Shown: positions 52,720 to 61,816 of the stretch, piece after piece
How the letters are laid out: every line of letters starts with the position of its first letter
Numbering within the stretch: position 1 is the first letter of the stretch
DNA from: CAZDET01 sp964504335
GTDB lineage: Bacteria; Bacteroidota; Bacteroidia; Chitinophagales; Saprospiraceae
Length of the DNA stretch: 64,000 nt
Direction of reading: 5' to 3'
Assembly: GCA_964504335.1 (NCBI GenBank)
Contig: CAZDET010000023.1
Location: 1 to 64,000 of the forward strand
The notes under the pieces: generated by a model
The model's database searches: none
What the model saw: the letters and a program-made list of their open reading frames with translations, nothing else
Told to the model about the DNA's origin: nothing
Translations under genes and position numbers: made by a program

Positions 52720-53985
52720 CTACCGACTAACCGCAATGGATTCGCCGGAATATACCTTTTTTCCGTTCGTGACCAAAGGTGATTGGAGGGCATCGATTAA
52801 CCATTGCATTTCCCGGACAATCGATTCCCGAAGATCAAATTGCAGATTGGCCGGCAAGACTGACCAGGTGTAGGTTTCCACTTCTAATTGATGGATGGCC
52901 TTTTCCGCACGAAGCACTCGAAGTACTTCGTAAATAGCGGATTGCGTGGAATGAAGCTCCTGGTATTTCTCCAGAAAAACAGGCACGTGGTAGTGGATGC
53001 GCCATTCTTCACAATTATCTATTCCTGCCTGCAGAAGTGCCGGCGGAAGATCCGGATAGTGGATCAACCCCTGCTGCGCGGTCCTGCCAACGACCTGGTG
53101 CAGATAGGTCGATTCGGCAAAGGGAGCTAGGGCTTGCCGAATGACGTTTGCGTCTTGCTCGGTCCAGTCTACTTTCAGGGCCGCGCTTACCTGGAACTTC
53201 CCAATCTGGATACCCGCAGCTCGGAATGCTTTCAGGGCCTCCGCGTGATCCTCGTACACGAGCGCAAAGTGGCAAATGTCGTAGCAGACCCGTAGGTGTT
53301 TGCGCAGGATGACCTCCGCCTGCTCGGGTTGGATACCGAGTTTTTGACACAGGTACGCTCCTCCCACCGGGAATAGGTAATCCTCAAAAAAAGCGATGGT
53401 CTCCGCGGTATTTTCGAGGAGACCATCCGGCTCGGGTTCAATGTCCAGGTGGAGTGTCCGGCCGGTTTCCTGCTCGAGAATGTGCAAATGGGCGCAAACC
53501 TCCGCCAGCTGGCGGGCAGATACCTGAAAAGCTTGATCTATCTGTTTGTCTGAATCAAACCAAGGTTTGTACGACAGAGGAGACGTGGAGATACCTCCCT
53601 CCACCTCCGACGGGAGCCAGTCAACCATGAGGTCGAATAGTCGTAGGGTATACTTCAGGCGTTCAGGATGCCGCCAATCGGGCTGATGAACGAGGTCTTT
53701 TACCGTTTGCCCGTGAAAGTTGCCAAACGGAAAGCCATTCATCGTAAAGACGAAACAGTGGTTTTCCCGAAGCCAGTGCCGGAAAATTCGGCGCTCGTTT
53801 GGATCACCAGCCAGCTCGCGGCTAGCGCGATCCGAAAGCCGCAACCCGATCCCAAAGGGGTTTCGGGGAGAGAGCGATTCTTTGATGCTCAGCGTATGCC
53901 GCTGCAGTTGCTCCTTGACGGAGGCCCAGCTTTCCGCCGGATGAATATTCGTACAGTAGGTAAGAAGGTAGTTGTCTTGAATCAT
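52720..53985 (-). CDS. eboE: EboE: TIM-barrel isomerase-like metabolite traffic protein
   Basis: 421 residues of the xylose-isomerase-like TIM barrel (AP2EC) family named EboE. Motifs: YCTNIHPAESW at the start, TMNGFPFGNFHGQ, SPLSYKPWF, HLDIEPEPDGLLENT (metal-binding), RVCYDICHFALVYED (His/Asp ligands) and EHHxxV-like C-terminal region. Ebo proteins were described in cyanobacterial scytonemin clusters and in eustigmatophyte plastids; the product is unknown. Follows eboC after 101 bp, an unusually long gap where eboD is expected. Confidence 0.85.
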   Translation of the reverse strand: MIQDNYLLTYCTNIHPAESWASVKEQLQRHTLSIKESLSPRNPFGIGLRLSDRASRELAGDPNERRIFRHWLRENHCFVFTMNGFPFGNFHGQTVKDLVHQPDWRHPERLKYTLRLFDLMVDWLPSEVEGGISTSPLSYKPWFDSDKQIDQAFQVSARQLAEVCAHLHILEQETGRTLHLDIEPEPDGLLENTAETIAFFEDYLFPVGGAYLCQKLGIQPEQAEVILRKHLRVCYDICHFALVYEDHAEALKAFRAAGIQIGKFQVSAALKVDWTEQDANVIRQALAPFAESTYLHQVVGRTAQQGLIHYPDLPPALLQAGIDNCEEWRIHYHVPVFLEKYQELHSTQSAIYEVLRVLRAEKAIHQLEVETYTWSVLPANLQFDLRESIVREMQWLIDALQSPLVTNGKKVYSGESIAVSR

Positions 53986-54086
53986 TGCAAAAGGCCTCGT
54001 TATCGTTCGAAAGGATATTTCATTTTTACGGCAGCAAGCAAATTAAGTTAGCCTGAGCAGGTAGTTTCTGATAAAAAGAAACCGCT

Positions 54087-54959
54087 TCAGGTGACCGCAA
54101 AAAATTTGGCGAGGGTGAGTGACAAGGGGAGCAATCCCAAAATAAGAAATCCGTAGGGCAATCCACTGAATCCAGCGGCGAGCGCTGCATCAAGAACGAT
54201 CAGAGCCGTTACTCCGGCACGAACCGCCTGACGAATATCATTTGCCGAGAGGGTCGCGTGGGCCTTCCAAATTGAAGGGAACACCATATAAATAAACAAA
54301 ACTGTTAATGGAACGGCTGAACGCCAATCATAGTACGGATGAAGGCCTAAAAAAATAGTTATCCCAACGACCGATGCGTACAATCCTACCGCCGCGCGTA
54401 CACTGGACCGATCACCGCCATTGACTTCGCCCCGACTGATTAGTGTAATGGCACCAATAAACAGAAGGGGGACAAAGCCCATCGGCCACCAAACCGCCAG
54501 CGCACCCGGAAATAGGCTGATGCCCAGGAGGAGATTAAAGGATCTACACAAACCCATGTTGACGGGCCCCCAGAAGGGATGGTGCTTACCGTAGGCATCG
54601 TATACCACCGCCAGCAAGGCCACCAATATTGCGATAAGCAGACTGACCGAATGAACGGCCCACGCGCTGCCAATTCCAATCAGCAATGCGCCCGAACCGA
54701 GGGCAATTGCCCCCGCCCGGGTTGCCGCACCGCTTGGAAGAGGGCGTTCGGGACGTTCTACGCAATCCAATTCGTAGTCGAACACGTCATTGAACACAAC
54801 TCCACCACCGTACAGGCCGCTGGTGCTGAGCAACAACCAGCCAATCGCGCCCAAATCGAAACAGGATGGGTCCACCTGAGCGGCAATAGCGACTCCCAGC
54901 AAAATATCCGCCCAGGCGGTCAGAATATTGGCCGGGCGCAGCAGACGTAGATAGGCCAT
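54087..54959 (-). CDS. eboC: EboC: UbiA-family prenyltransferase-like protein
   Basis: 290 residues from the ATG at 54959 (MAYLRLLRPANILTAWADILLG); an upstream ATG (54995) overlaps eboB and is rejected. Eight or so TM segments and the UbiA aspartate-rich motif NDVFDYELD (57-65), plus YDAYGKHHPFWG as second motif. It should transfer a prenyl group to an aromatic or other acceptor at the membrane. In the cluster this is the membrane prenyltransferase step. Starts 4 bp after the eboB stop. Confidence 0.88.
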   Translation of the reverse strand: MAYLRLLRPANILTAWADILLGVAIAAQVDPSCFDLGAIGWLLLSTSGLYGGGVVFNDVFDYELDCVERPERPLPSGAATRAGAIALGSGALLIGIGSAWAVHSVSLLIAILVALLAVVYDAYGKHHPFWGPVNMGLCRSFNLLLGISLFPGALAVWWPMGFVPLLFIGAITLISRGEVNGGDRSSVRAAVGLYASVVGITIFLGLHPYYDWRSAVPLTVLFIYMVFPSIWKAHATLSANDIRQAVRAGVTALIVLDAALAAGFSGLPYGFLILGLLPLSLTLAKFFAVT

Positions 54960-54963
54960 GCTG

Positions 54964-55890
54964 CTAATTGTGCACGATTTTAGAGGTATCGACATCTACC
55001 CGCGGTGTCTGGCCGCCCCTGAGCACGGAGTTGCCACTGTAGAGTTCCCGCTGATCGATGGCGTTGCCGCCTTCCCAATCGCTTTCCTTCATCTGGCCGC
55101 TCAGCCCGAAGACATCGAGCGCGTTTTGGTAGCACACTTTGTGGACGGTTTCCACTGGAATGCCTCGTTCCAGCATGAGTGCGGCCGTTATCGGAACCGC
55201 GAGTGGGTCGCTGACGCCCCAATCGGCAGCGCTGTCTACGATGATGCGGTCCGAGCCGTACTGCTGCACGATATCCACCATGCGTTCGCTTCCCATTTTG
55301 GTGAAGGGATAGATGGTAAAGGCCGCCCAGAAGCCGCGGTCGAGGACTTCCGCAACAGTCTCCTCATTATTGTGATCTACGACTACCCAGGCCGGGTCGA
55401 GTTGGTGCTCCAGAGCAACGTCCATTGAGCGGGTCGTCCCGCGTTTTTTGTCCCGGTGGGGAGTGTGAATTTGGACGGGCAATTGGAATTCTTTGGCAAG
55501 TTCCAGTTGGAGCCGGTAGTACTTGTCTTCTGCTTCGGTTTGATCGTCGTAGCCAATTTCACCAACGGCCACTACGCCTTCTTTACCGATGAATTTTGGA
55601 AGCAGGTCCATGACCTCCTCGGCCAGGGGTTCGTTGTTCGATTCCTTAGAGTTAAGCCCGATCGTACAGTAGTGCTTAATGCCGAATTGGCTGGCCCGGA
55701 AACGCTCCCAGCCGACGAGGCTGCTGAAATAATCTTTGAAGGAGCCCACCGCCGTTCGGGGTTGGCCCAGCCAAAACGCAGGCTCGATAATGGCTACTAT
55801 GCCCGCTTTGGCCATGGCCTCGTAATCATCGGTAGTACGCGAGGTCATGTGGATGTGCGGATCGATAAATCGAAAAGTGTGATCTTGCAT
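54964..55890 (-). CDS. eboB: EboB: TatD-family metal-dependent hydrolase
   Basis: 308 residues of TatD-like amidohydrolase fold: FIDPHIHMTS (first His pair), VVAVGEIGYDD (Glu), LPVQIHTPHRD (His), WVVVDHNNEE (His) and DSAADWGVSD (Asp). EboB-type TatD members are small-molecule hydrolases of the ebo cluster rather than DNases; substrate unknown. Tight spacing with eboA (6 bp) and eboC (4 bp). Confidence 0.88.
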   Translation of the reverse strand: MQDHTFRFIDPHIHMTSRTTDDYEAMAKAGIVAIIEPAFWLGQPRTAVGSFKDYFSSLVGWERFRASQFGIKHYCTIGLNSKESNNEPLAEEVMDLLPKFIGKEGVVAVGEIGYDDQTEAEDKYYRLQLELAKEFQLPVQIHTPHRDKKRGTTRSMDVALEHQLDPAWVVVDHNNEETVAEVLDRGFWAAFTIYPFTKMGSERMVDIVQQYGSDRIIVDSAADWGVSDPLAVPITAALMLERGIPVETVHKVCYQNALDVFGLSGQMKESDWEGGNAIDQRELYSGNSVLRGGQTPRVDVDTSKIVHN

Positions 55891-55896
55891 GGGGTC

Positions 55897-56775
55897 TTAT
55901 TTTTTTTCGGGAAGAGGAGCAGCGTCTAGTGCCTTTCCAATGCCTTCCCAGCTATCCGGATGTGGTTTCTTTAAATCAGGGTATTTCCTTTTCAGGGATT
56001 TCACGCCAGAGTATTCGGCGTCGCGGCAGACGAGGGCGGCAGCGGCGCGCTCCAGGGGGAGATCCGAGCTTGCCAGCCGTTCCAGCGATTCCACTAAAGA
56101 GTCGTTGAGAAAATGGGTGGCTGCCCGCCAGATTTCCGGGCTGACTAATCGCCCGGCGGCCCAGCGCTCCTCGGCATAATCCTGGATCATTCGGCTGAGC
56201 TCGGCGTTGGCCCGTCGTTCGATCCCAACGATGCGATAGAGCGGGCGCGCCATGAAGGCGGCCTTCAGGTACAATTGATTCCAGGCGGCCTCATCGAGGT
56301 AGTCAGCAGGGTAGGGGTTGCCCAAAGCAACTGCATCGAACACCGATACCATGTTCGTGCGGATACCCTCCGCAGCAAAGCGGACGAATGCCTCCGGGAA
56401 GGGTAAAAAGGGCAGAGATAGATAAATCGCTTCAGTTTCCCGAAGATCCGCCGTATCGAAGAGATCCTGTATAGTCGCAAGTGCTTCCTTACTCGTTTCG
56501 TAGGGAAAACTGGCCAAAAAGGCTACCCGGCCGGCTTGATCTTTCGTCCAGTGATCGAAACGGGCTTCCGCAAAGGTATCCGGAAGCTTGGCCACCATTG
56601 ATTGATATTGGAAGGAATCCCTCGGCAGCCACCTCGGGGCACTGCTAAAGAGCCGTTGGAGCAGGCGCTTATCTCTCGTTTGGAGCAATTGCTGGCGGTT
56701 GGTCTCCAGCCAATCGGTAGCCGAAGCAGAAAGCTGCTCGCGTAGGTGTTCGAAAAGCAATTCTGTTGCACTCAT
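55897..56775 (-). CDS. eboA: EboA-domain protein
   Basis: 292 residues matching EboA: an all-helical protein without known catalytic motifs. Notable stretches are FDHWTKDQAGRVAFLASFP, TADLRETEAIYLSLPFLPFPE and a C-terminal VCRDAEYSGVKSLKRKYP. First gene of the ebo run; upstream is a terminator-containing leader (56837-56931). Role unknown in all organisms. Confidence 0.85.
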   Translation of the reverse strand: MSATELLFEHLREQLSASATDWLETNRQQLLQTRDKRLLQRLFSSAPRWLPRDSFQYQSMVAKLPDTFAEARFDHWTKDQAGRVAFLASFPYETSKEALATIQDLFDTADLRETEAIYLSLPFLPFPEAFVRFAAEGIRTNMVSVFDAVALGNPYPADYLDEAAWNQLYLKAAFMARPLYRIVGIERRANAELSRMIQDYAEERWAAGRLVSPEIWRAATHFLNDSLVESLERLASSDLPLERAAAALVCRDAEYSGVKSLKRKYPDLKKPHPDSWEGIGKALDAAPLPEKK

Positions 56776-56836
56776 ACCAATGTAATAACGTAAGAATGGA
56801 TAGAAGGTGTCAAAAATAAGTAGGCTAAAATAAAAA

Positions 56837-56860
56837 GTCCCCGACCGCGTGGTCGAGGAC
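56837..56860 (-). terminator. Intrinsic terminator ahead of eboA
   Basis: 10-bp stem with one mismatch, GCGT-type loop, then TTTTTATTTT on the minus strand. The previous gene's own terminator is already at 57026-57061, so this one serves a second transcript. Confidence 0.75.
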
Positions 56861-56931
56861 CTTAACTATGAACAAACACTCACCCAATTTATCTTTGCTC
56901 CGTTAGGAGCTGTCAATCATTGCTTTTGACA
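56837..56931 (-). ncRNA. Putative structured leader or small RNA with intrinsic terminator, upstream of eboA
   Basis: Read on the minus strand, three hairpins follow in order: TGTCAA..TTGACA (56931-56911, loop 9), GCTCC..GGAGC (56910-56897, loop 4), and GTCCTCGACC..GGTCGGGGAC (56860-56837, one mismatch) followed by a T-run TTTTTATTTT. A candidate -7 box (CATCTTTG) sits at 56935-56942. The terminator ends about 60 nt before the eboA ATG. It could be an attenuator leader or a stand-alone sRNA of about 95 nt. No known riboswitch class recognised. Confidence 0.5.
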
Positions 56932-56934
56932 CCT

Positions 56935-56942
56935 CAAAGATG
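56935..56942 (-). promoter_or_regulatory. Possible -7 box (CATCTTTG) for the ebo leader
   Basis: CATCTTTG matches TAnnTTTG at 7 of 8 positions; no TTTG 19 nt upstream. It would start transcription just at the first hairpin. Confidence 0.3.
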
Positions 56943-57025
56943 CCGGGCCGGCGGAAAAAAATCGGACCAAATTTGGGAGATTTGTGACAGGGTTGACTCA
57001 ACGGCTGAGGCAGCTTGAATAGTAC

Positions 57026-57061
57026 AAAAGCCGGTAGCAAACAGCGTTGCTACCGGCTTTT
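57026..57061. terminator. Bidirectional terminator after the T9SS protein gene
   Basis: AAAAGCCGGTAGCAA - 6 nt - TTGCTACCGGCTTTT, a perfect 15-bp stem flanked by A and T runs, 22 bp after the stop of the 57084-59039 gene on the minus strand. Confidence 0.85.
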
Positions 57062-57083
57062 GGCCCGAAATTGGAGGCTTGAT

Positions 57084-59039
57084 TTAATGCAGGAAGCGCT
57101 CGGTAACCGCGCGTTCGGAATCGCTTAGCCGCAGCACGTAGATGCCGGCTGAAAGACCGTCTAGCGGCAACTGGAAGGAATTTACTCCCCTCAGCCCTGC
57201 TACCTCCGCAGCGCGGAGCAGGCGCCCGCCTAGATCGTACAATTCCACCCGCACTTCTTTGTTGGAGGCTACCTGAAACTGGTAGTTGAGCTGGTCGGCA
57301 GCCACGTAGGCATGTACCAACGCCAGGGAGGCGGTAGCCGTTCCGGTGTTGACCTGCACGAGGGGGCTAAAATCGTAAGTACCGTCGAAATCCGTTTGCC
57401 GAATGCGATAGTATACTACGGAAGCCTCCCGTGAAACGGAGGCGTCGAGGAACGAATAGTGAAGCGTTGTATTCGAATCGCCGGCACCCGCTTCGCGATG
57501 GATTGCTTCGAAGGAAATGCCGTCGTAAGAGCGTTCAACGGTGAAAAAGTCATTGCTGGCCTCCATTTCCGTGCTCCACTCCAGCAAGATGCCTTCCGGA
57601 AGTTCCTGCCCGCGGAAGTATCCGAATTCGACGGGCAGCAGTTGTTGGGAGGCCCCTCCGTAGGTGGCCCGGCCGCAAATGTTGTCGACGTCGAGGCCCA
57701 CGTCCAAGGAAATGTCTACAACACCTCCCATCGGCGTAAATCCAACGTTGAGAACCGTGGTAAACGTTGCACCAATTGTATTTGTCACCTCCCAATCGAT
57801 TGTGGTGCCACCGTCCACTTCAAAACTGCCGGAGACGGTGCCGTCGGCAGGGGTAATGGGGAAGAGCACCGTTTCCATATCGATGATTTCACTGCGCTCC
57901 AGCGTTTCCGTGAACATCGATACTCCAACTCCGCTGCCAGAAAGGGTCCAGTTCGTTTCGGTGAAATCGTCCGTGGCATTGTCGAAGGTGGCAGTGTAGG
58001 TTACAGAGCCGTCCATTTCCGTTACGCTCGACATCGATAGCGGATCGCCGGAGACTATGCCTGGATCGTCTTTTACCTGAATCACATCCGAGTTGACATT
58101 ACAGCCATCGTTGAAAACCCGCAGCCGGTAACTGGTTCCATTAACATCGGGACTGGTGCCGAAAGTGACCAACCCCGTGGGAAATACAGCATCGACGGGA
58201 TCGGAGCCACTCGGAACCGTGGTTGTGGAGCCGATACTTCCACTTCCTACCCGTTGCCAAACATAGGTCGCATTGGAGGCTAAATCCGTGCGGGAAATAA
58301 CCGCATCAATATCCAGGGCCGTTCCGCCAGCACAGCTGGAATTGGATTGAGTGGGCTGCTGTTCAAAAGTAGCAGGTGCTCCGGAACCGACTATGATATC
58401 GTCGGTAGAAGAACCACAGGTGTTGTTGGCCTCAACCGTCCAGGTGTCAGTCTCACTGACAACTAGAGAGGCATTAAGGCCCTGCAATCCTCCTACGCTT
58501 GCTCGGGTCCAAACAAAAAGAACATCAAACGCATCATTGGCCAATGATGCGGTTAATGTAAGATCATCACCAGGACCGCACAGCACCCCATTCCCACTGC
58601 TGGGAGCCTCCTGAGAAGGGTCGATTGGATTCAGAACAGGCACAAAGTTAACGTCAATAGAAAGATTGGAAAAGTCAAAATTAGAAGTCCCATCCTGTGT
58701 CACCAAGATCGTTAGGGTACCTCCCGTAGTGGCTCCACCACCGTCCACATCGTATTGAATAGTGGTCGGGGCGACAGAACTGATAGTTCGTGTACTAGAA
58801 CCAACCAGGGTAATTGATGGATCGATCCCTGAATGATCCGGATTAAAAGTTTCCGATATCGTAATATTAATTGGAGTAACGGAAGAAGTGCTGGCAGTGA
58901 AACTGACCGATCCCGTTTGTGAGGAGCCGGAACTACAAACATCCAAATTAGAGAACGCGGGGGTAAGAATAATTTGACCGAAAATTAAGGGGGCACTGAA
59001 CAGGATGAAGGAGATGGATAAAAGTAAAATTTTCCTCAT
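57084..59039 (-). CDS. Large secreted surface protein with T9SS sorting domain; function unknown
   Basis: 651 residues: signal peptide (1-21), Ser/Thr/Gly-rich beta-domains with PKD/Ig-like repeats (DVCSSGSSQTGSVSFTAST; LTASLANDAFDVLFVW), then a ~100-residue domain common before sorting domains (LPVEFGYFRGQELPEGILLEWST; VYYRIRQTDFDGTYDFS), then the T9SS sorting domain (GGRLLRAAEVAGLRG; SAGIYVLRLSDSERA). No catalytic motif; likely adhesin or matrix protein. Ends at a strong hairpin terminator. 301 bp upstream are gene-free. Confidence 0.78.
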   Translation of the reverse strand: MRKILLLSISFILFSAPLIFGQIILTPAFSNLDVCSSGSSQTGSVSFTASTSSVTPINITISETFNPDHSGIDPSITLVGSSTRTISSVAPTTIQYDVDGGGATTGGTLTILVTQDGTSNFDFSNLSIDVNFVPVLNPIDPSQEAPSSGNGVLCGPGDDLTLTASLANDAFDVLFVWTRASVGGLQGLNASLVVSETDTWTVEANNTCGSSTDDIIVGSGAPATFEQQPTQSNSSCAGGTALDIDAVISRTDLASNATYVWQRVGSGSIGSTTTVPSGSDPVDAVFPTGLVTFGTSPDVNGTSYRLRVFNDGCNVNSDVIQVKDDPGIVSGDPLSMSSVTEMDGSVTYTATFDNATDDFTETNWTLSGSGVGVSMFTETLERSEIIDMETVLFPITPADGTVSGSFEVDGGTTIDWEVTNTIGATFTTVLNVGFTPMGGVVDISLDVGLDVDNICGRATYGGASQQLLPVEFGYFRGQELPEGILLEWSTEMEASNDFFTVERSYDGISFEAIHREAGAGDSNTTLHYSFLDASVSREASVVYYRIRQTDFDGTYDFSPLVQVNTGTATASLALVHAYVAADQLNYQFQVASNKEVRVELYDLGGRLLRAAEVAGLRGVNSFQLPLDGLSAGIYVLRLSDSERAVTERFLH

Positions 59040-59340
59040 AGTTGCAGGGTTGAGTGAAGGACAAGGGAATAACAGTAAACGCCGAGTTTACTGGACTCGA
59101 CGGATGATTCTATCGTGTTGTATCAACGGTTTGCCACATGGCCATTCAATCGAGTAGCCAATATCTTTTACATACCAATTGGCCGCCGTTTGTTTACTTA
59201 CCTCAGGCTATCTCGATTACACATCGTCGGCTCGTTGCATTGGCTTAGGAAGGGGCCGCGATTTATTCATGGGCTAATTTAAGCCTTATGTGGTACAATT
59301 GCATCATTCTCACCGGTTTTAACCCATTTCCTCAACGAGG
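59040..59340. other. Gene-free interval (301 bp)
   Basis: Should hold the promoter of the T9SS protein (minus) and the 3' flank of the S9 peptidase gene; I see no hairpin, repeat or relic. Confidence 0.45.
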
Positions 59341-61356
59341 CTAGGGTTTCGCCCCGTACTTGTCGAACCATCCTAAAATATATTGCACCTTGGCAATCAG
59401 GTTACTGGGTTTGTTGGCGATGCCGTGGCCCGATTCCTGAATGCGCACCATCGATGCCGGTACTTCCTGGATTTTGAGCGCGGCGTAGTATTGTTCGGTC
59501 TCCGACATGGGCGTCCGGTAATCTTGCTCGCCGGTCAGTAGCATCGTCGGAGTAGTCACATTCCCCACCAGTGAAATCGGGGAGCGGGCCATGTAGTGAT
59601 CCTGATGCTCCCAGGGGTAGCCCGGGAACCAATACTTATAAAAAAAGGCCGGATTGTCGGCGTGCAGCACAAAACTGTACCAATTGATCACGGGCTTCGC
59701 TACCACGGCCGCACGAAAGCGGTCGGTTTTGCCGATGGTCCAGGCGGTCAGCACACCACCCCCGCTGCCGCCGGTGATGTACAATTGGCCGGTGTCGATG
59801 TAGCCGCGAGCAACCACGGCGTCCACGCCGGCCATGAGGTCGTCGTAGTCCTGACTGGGGTAGTTGTGGTGAATCAGATTCCCGAATTCCTGTCCGTAGC
59901 TGGTACTACCACGGGGGTTGGTATATAGCACCACCTTATCTGTGGCCGCGTAGAGCTGTACTTCGGCCGAAAAGCGGGAGCCGTAATTTGCAAATGGCCC
60001 TCCGTGTATTTCGAGGAGCAAAGGGTATTTGCGTGTCGAATCAAAGCCGGGTGGTTTGACGATCCATCCCTGGATCCGGCGCTGATCGTAGCCGGAGGTA
60101 AACCAGAATTCTTCTACCTCGCCGAGTTGTTTGTAGCTGAATAGATCGTCGTTGAGTCGAGTCAATCGCTCCACGGGCTCCCCGTTTTTATTACCCGTCG
60201 CGAGATCAGCCGGATGGTCGGGCGTAGAGTGGGTGAAGGCGAAGGTACCGTTGTCCGCCACGCTGAAAACGCCACCGCTGTAGGGGCGACCCAGCGACAA
60301 ACCGCCGACGTTTCTGGCGAGATCGGTGACTTTTCCCTGCAAACTGATGAAGGCCACTTTCGTATTCCCTTCATCATCATACTGAAAGAACAGGCCGCTG
60401 CCATCCTGCGCCCATTGCGGGTTGCTCACATCGCGATCGAGCCCGCCACTCAGCAGCCGCGGGCTGCTGCCATCGGCGTTCATGACGTACAGTTTGCGCA
60501 CCTGGTAGCCCAGGTACTGATCGTCAAAGCCCAGGTAGGCGATGGTGGTTCCATCCGGCGATACCACCGGGCTGGCGTCCGGTCCTTGCCGGTCGGTGAG
60601 GGTCGTCAGTTGGCCACCGGGCAGTTCGAGGCGATGTATTTCGCTATTCAGCGGGTTGAGTTCGTGGTCGTCGTGCCGGTTGGCCGAGAAGTAGAGGTGC
60701 TTGCTGTCGGGACTCCAACTGATGGTGCCGCCGTGGTCGAAGGCCTCCTTGGTGAGCTGGCGCGGATGCCCGCCATCCGCTGAAAGCAAAAACAACTGGC
60801 GGTTGCCGGCCTTCAGGTACCCCTGGCCGTCCGAGCGGTAGGTGATATCCTCGATAAACACGGGTTCGTCGGCCCAGTCGGCCCCGTTTGGCTTTCCGGA
60901 AAGGCTCACCAGGTTATTGGCCTTTTCGGGTACGAACATACTAAAGGCAATCCAGCGGCCGTCGGGCGACCAGCTCAGATTCGAGGGCGATTGCTGCAGG
61001 TTGGTCAGCCGGGCCTCCACCTCGGTGTCGGGCCAGCGCATGTAGATCTGCGACTTGCCGCTGCGGTTGGATATGAAGATCATCCGATTGCCATCGGGGC
61101 TCCAGCGCGGGCTGTAGTCGTTTTGCGAGCCGGATGTTACAGGGCGGTGCATCCCATCCTGATACAGCCAGATGTTCGACAGATTGCGATCTGTCATGAT
61201 GTCCTTGAAATTGCGGACGTATAGAATGGCAGCGCCATCGTCCGAAATTTGGGGATCGGATACGTATTCAATATCGTATATATCGATGGGCTCAAGGACG
61301 GATTGGCCATAAGCAGCCGTACTCCAGATAAGCAGGCAGAAGACGAGGAATCGCAT
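59341..61356 (-). CDS. S9 prolyl oligopeptidase-family serine peptidase
   Basis: 671 residues: signal peptide (1-18), N-terminal beta-propeller with TolB-type repeats (YSPRWSPDGNRMIFISNRSG; LSWSPDGRWIAFSM), and an alpha/beta-hydrolase catalytic domain: nucleophile Ser in YITGGSGGG, Asp in LLTGEQDYRTP, His in ESGHGIANKP. Exported dipeptidyl or acylaminoacyl peptidase. Preceded by a TAAATTTG -7 box at 61388-61395 on the minus strand. Confidence 0.92.
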   Translation of the reverse strand: MRFLVFCLLIWSTAAYGQSVLEPIDIYDIEYVSDPQISDDGAAILYVRNFKDIMTDRNLSNIWLYQDGMHRPVTSGSQNDYSPRWSPDGNRMIFISNRSGKSQIYMRWPDTEVEARLTNLQQSPSNLSWSPDGRWIAFSMFVPEKANNLVSLSGKPNGADWADEPVFIEDITYRSDGQGYLKAGNRQLFLLSADGGHPRQLTKEAFDHGGTISWSPDSKHLYFSANRHDDHELNPLNSEIHRLELPGGQLTTLTDRQGPDASPVVSPDGTTIAYLGFDDQYLGYQVRKLYVMNADGSSPRLLSGGLDRDVSNPQWAQDGSGLFFQYDDEGNTKVAFISLQGKVTDLARNVGGLSLGRPYSGGVFSVADNGTFAFTHSTPDHPADLATGNKNGEPVERLTRLNDDLFSYKQLGEVEEFWFTSGYDQRRIQGWIVKPPGFDSTRKYPLLLEIHGGPFANYGSRFSAEVQLYAATDKVVLYTNPRGSTSYGQEFGNLIHHNYPSQDYDDLMAGVDAVVARGYIDTGQLYITGGSGGGVLTAWTIGKTDRFRAAVVAKPVINWYSFVLHADNPAFFYKYWFPGYPWEHQDHYMARSPISLVGNVTTPTMLLTGEQDYRTPMSETEQYYAALKIQEVPASMVRIQESGHGIANKPSNLIAKVQYILGWFDKYGAKP

Positions 61357-61387
61357 GGGCGTTTGATTAATTCACGCGATCAATCTA

Positions 61388-61395
61388 CAAATTTA
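61388..61395 (-). promoter_or_regulatory. Putative -7 box (TAAATTTG) for the S9 peptidase
   Basis: TAAATTTG on the minus strand fits TAnnTTTG, 31 nt before the ATG; predicts a ~25-nt leader. The -33 element is not clear. Confidence 0.45.
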
Positions 61396-61503
61396 CCGGA
61401 TAATCTTCTATTTCCGACGGGATCGAACTAGGGTAAACGCGCCAACTACAGGCACCATAGGTGGGGGCTATCGTTTGGCCCCTGGCCATCGGGCCAGTTG
61501 TCG

Positions 61504-61632
61504 GGCTCGGCCCGCCGCACACCATGTGGGTGGGTATTTATAAAATGGCCCGCCCTCCATACCTGCTCGCCTTAGGGGCTGCAGGCAGCATCAGCGTGCG
61601 GCGCACGCGGCTACCAGCAATGGAAACGGCCG
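61504..61632 (-). repeat. ~130-bp dispersed repeat, copy 2
   Basis: Inverted relative to copy 1 at 46022-46151. Shares CCCACCCACATGGTGTGCGG, ATTTTATAAAT-like core, GGCGGGCC and an ACGGCCGT end. Located in the 460-bp gap upstream of the S9 peptidase; the rest of this gap (61396-61503, 61633-61816) has nothing else recognised. Confidence 0.75.
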
Positions 61633-61816
61633 TGTGAAAAGTGGGCTATTTTGTGAGAACGGCTACCGCTGGGGCAGCTTTTGGATGGTACTACAAAGAT
61701 GCACGGTTTTCACCTTAGAAGCAAGTCCTTGTGGGCCTAAATACAAAAAATCGCCCAACGGCCTTTACCGACCGTTTTTATGCCTTCACACCTGGATCAA
61801 ACAGGACTTTTATATC

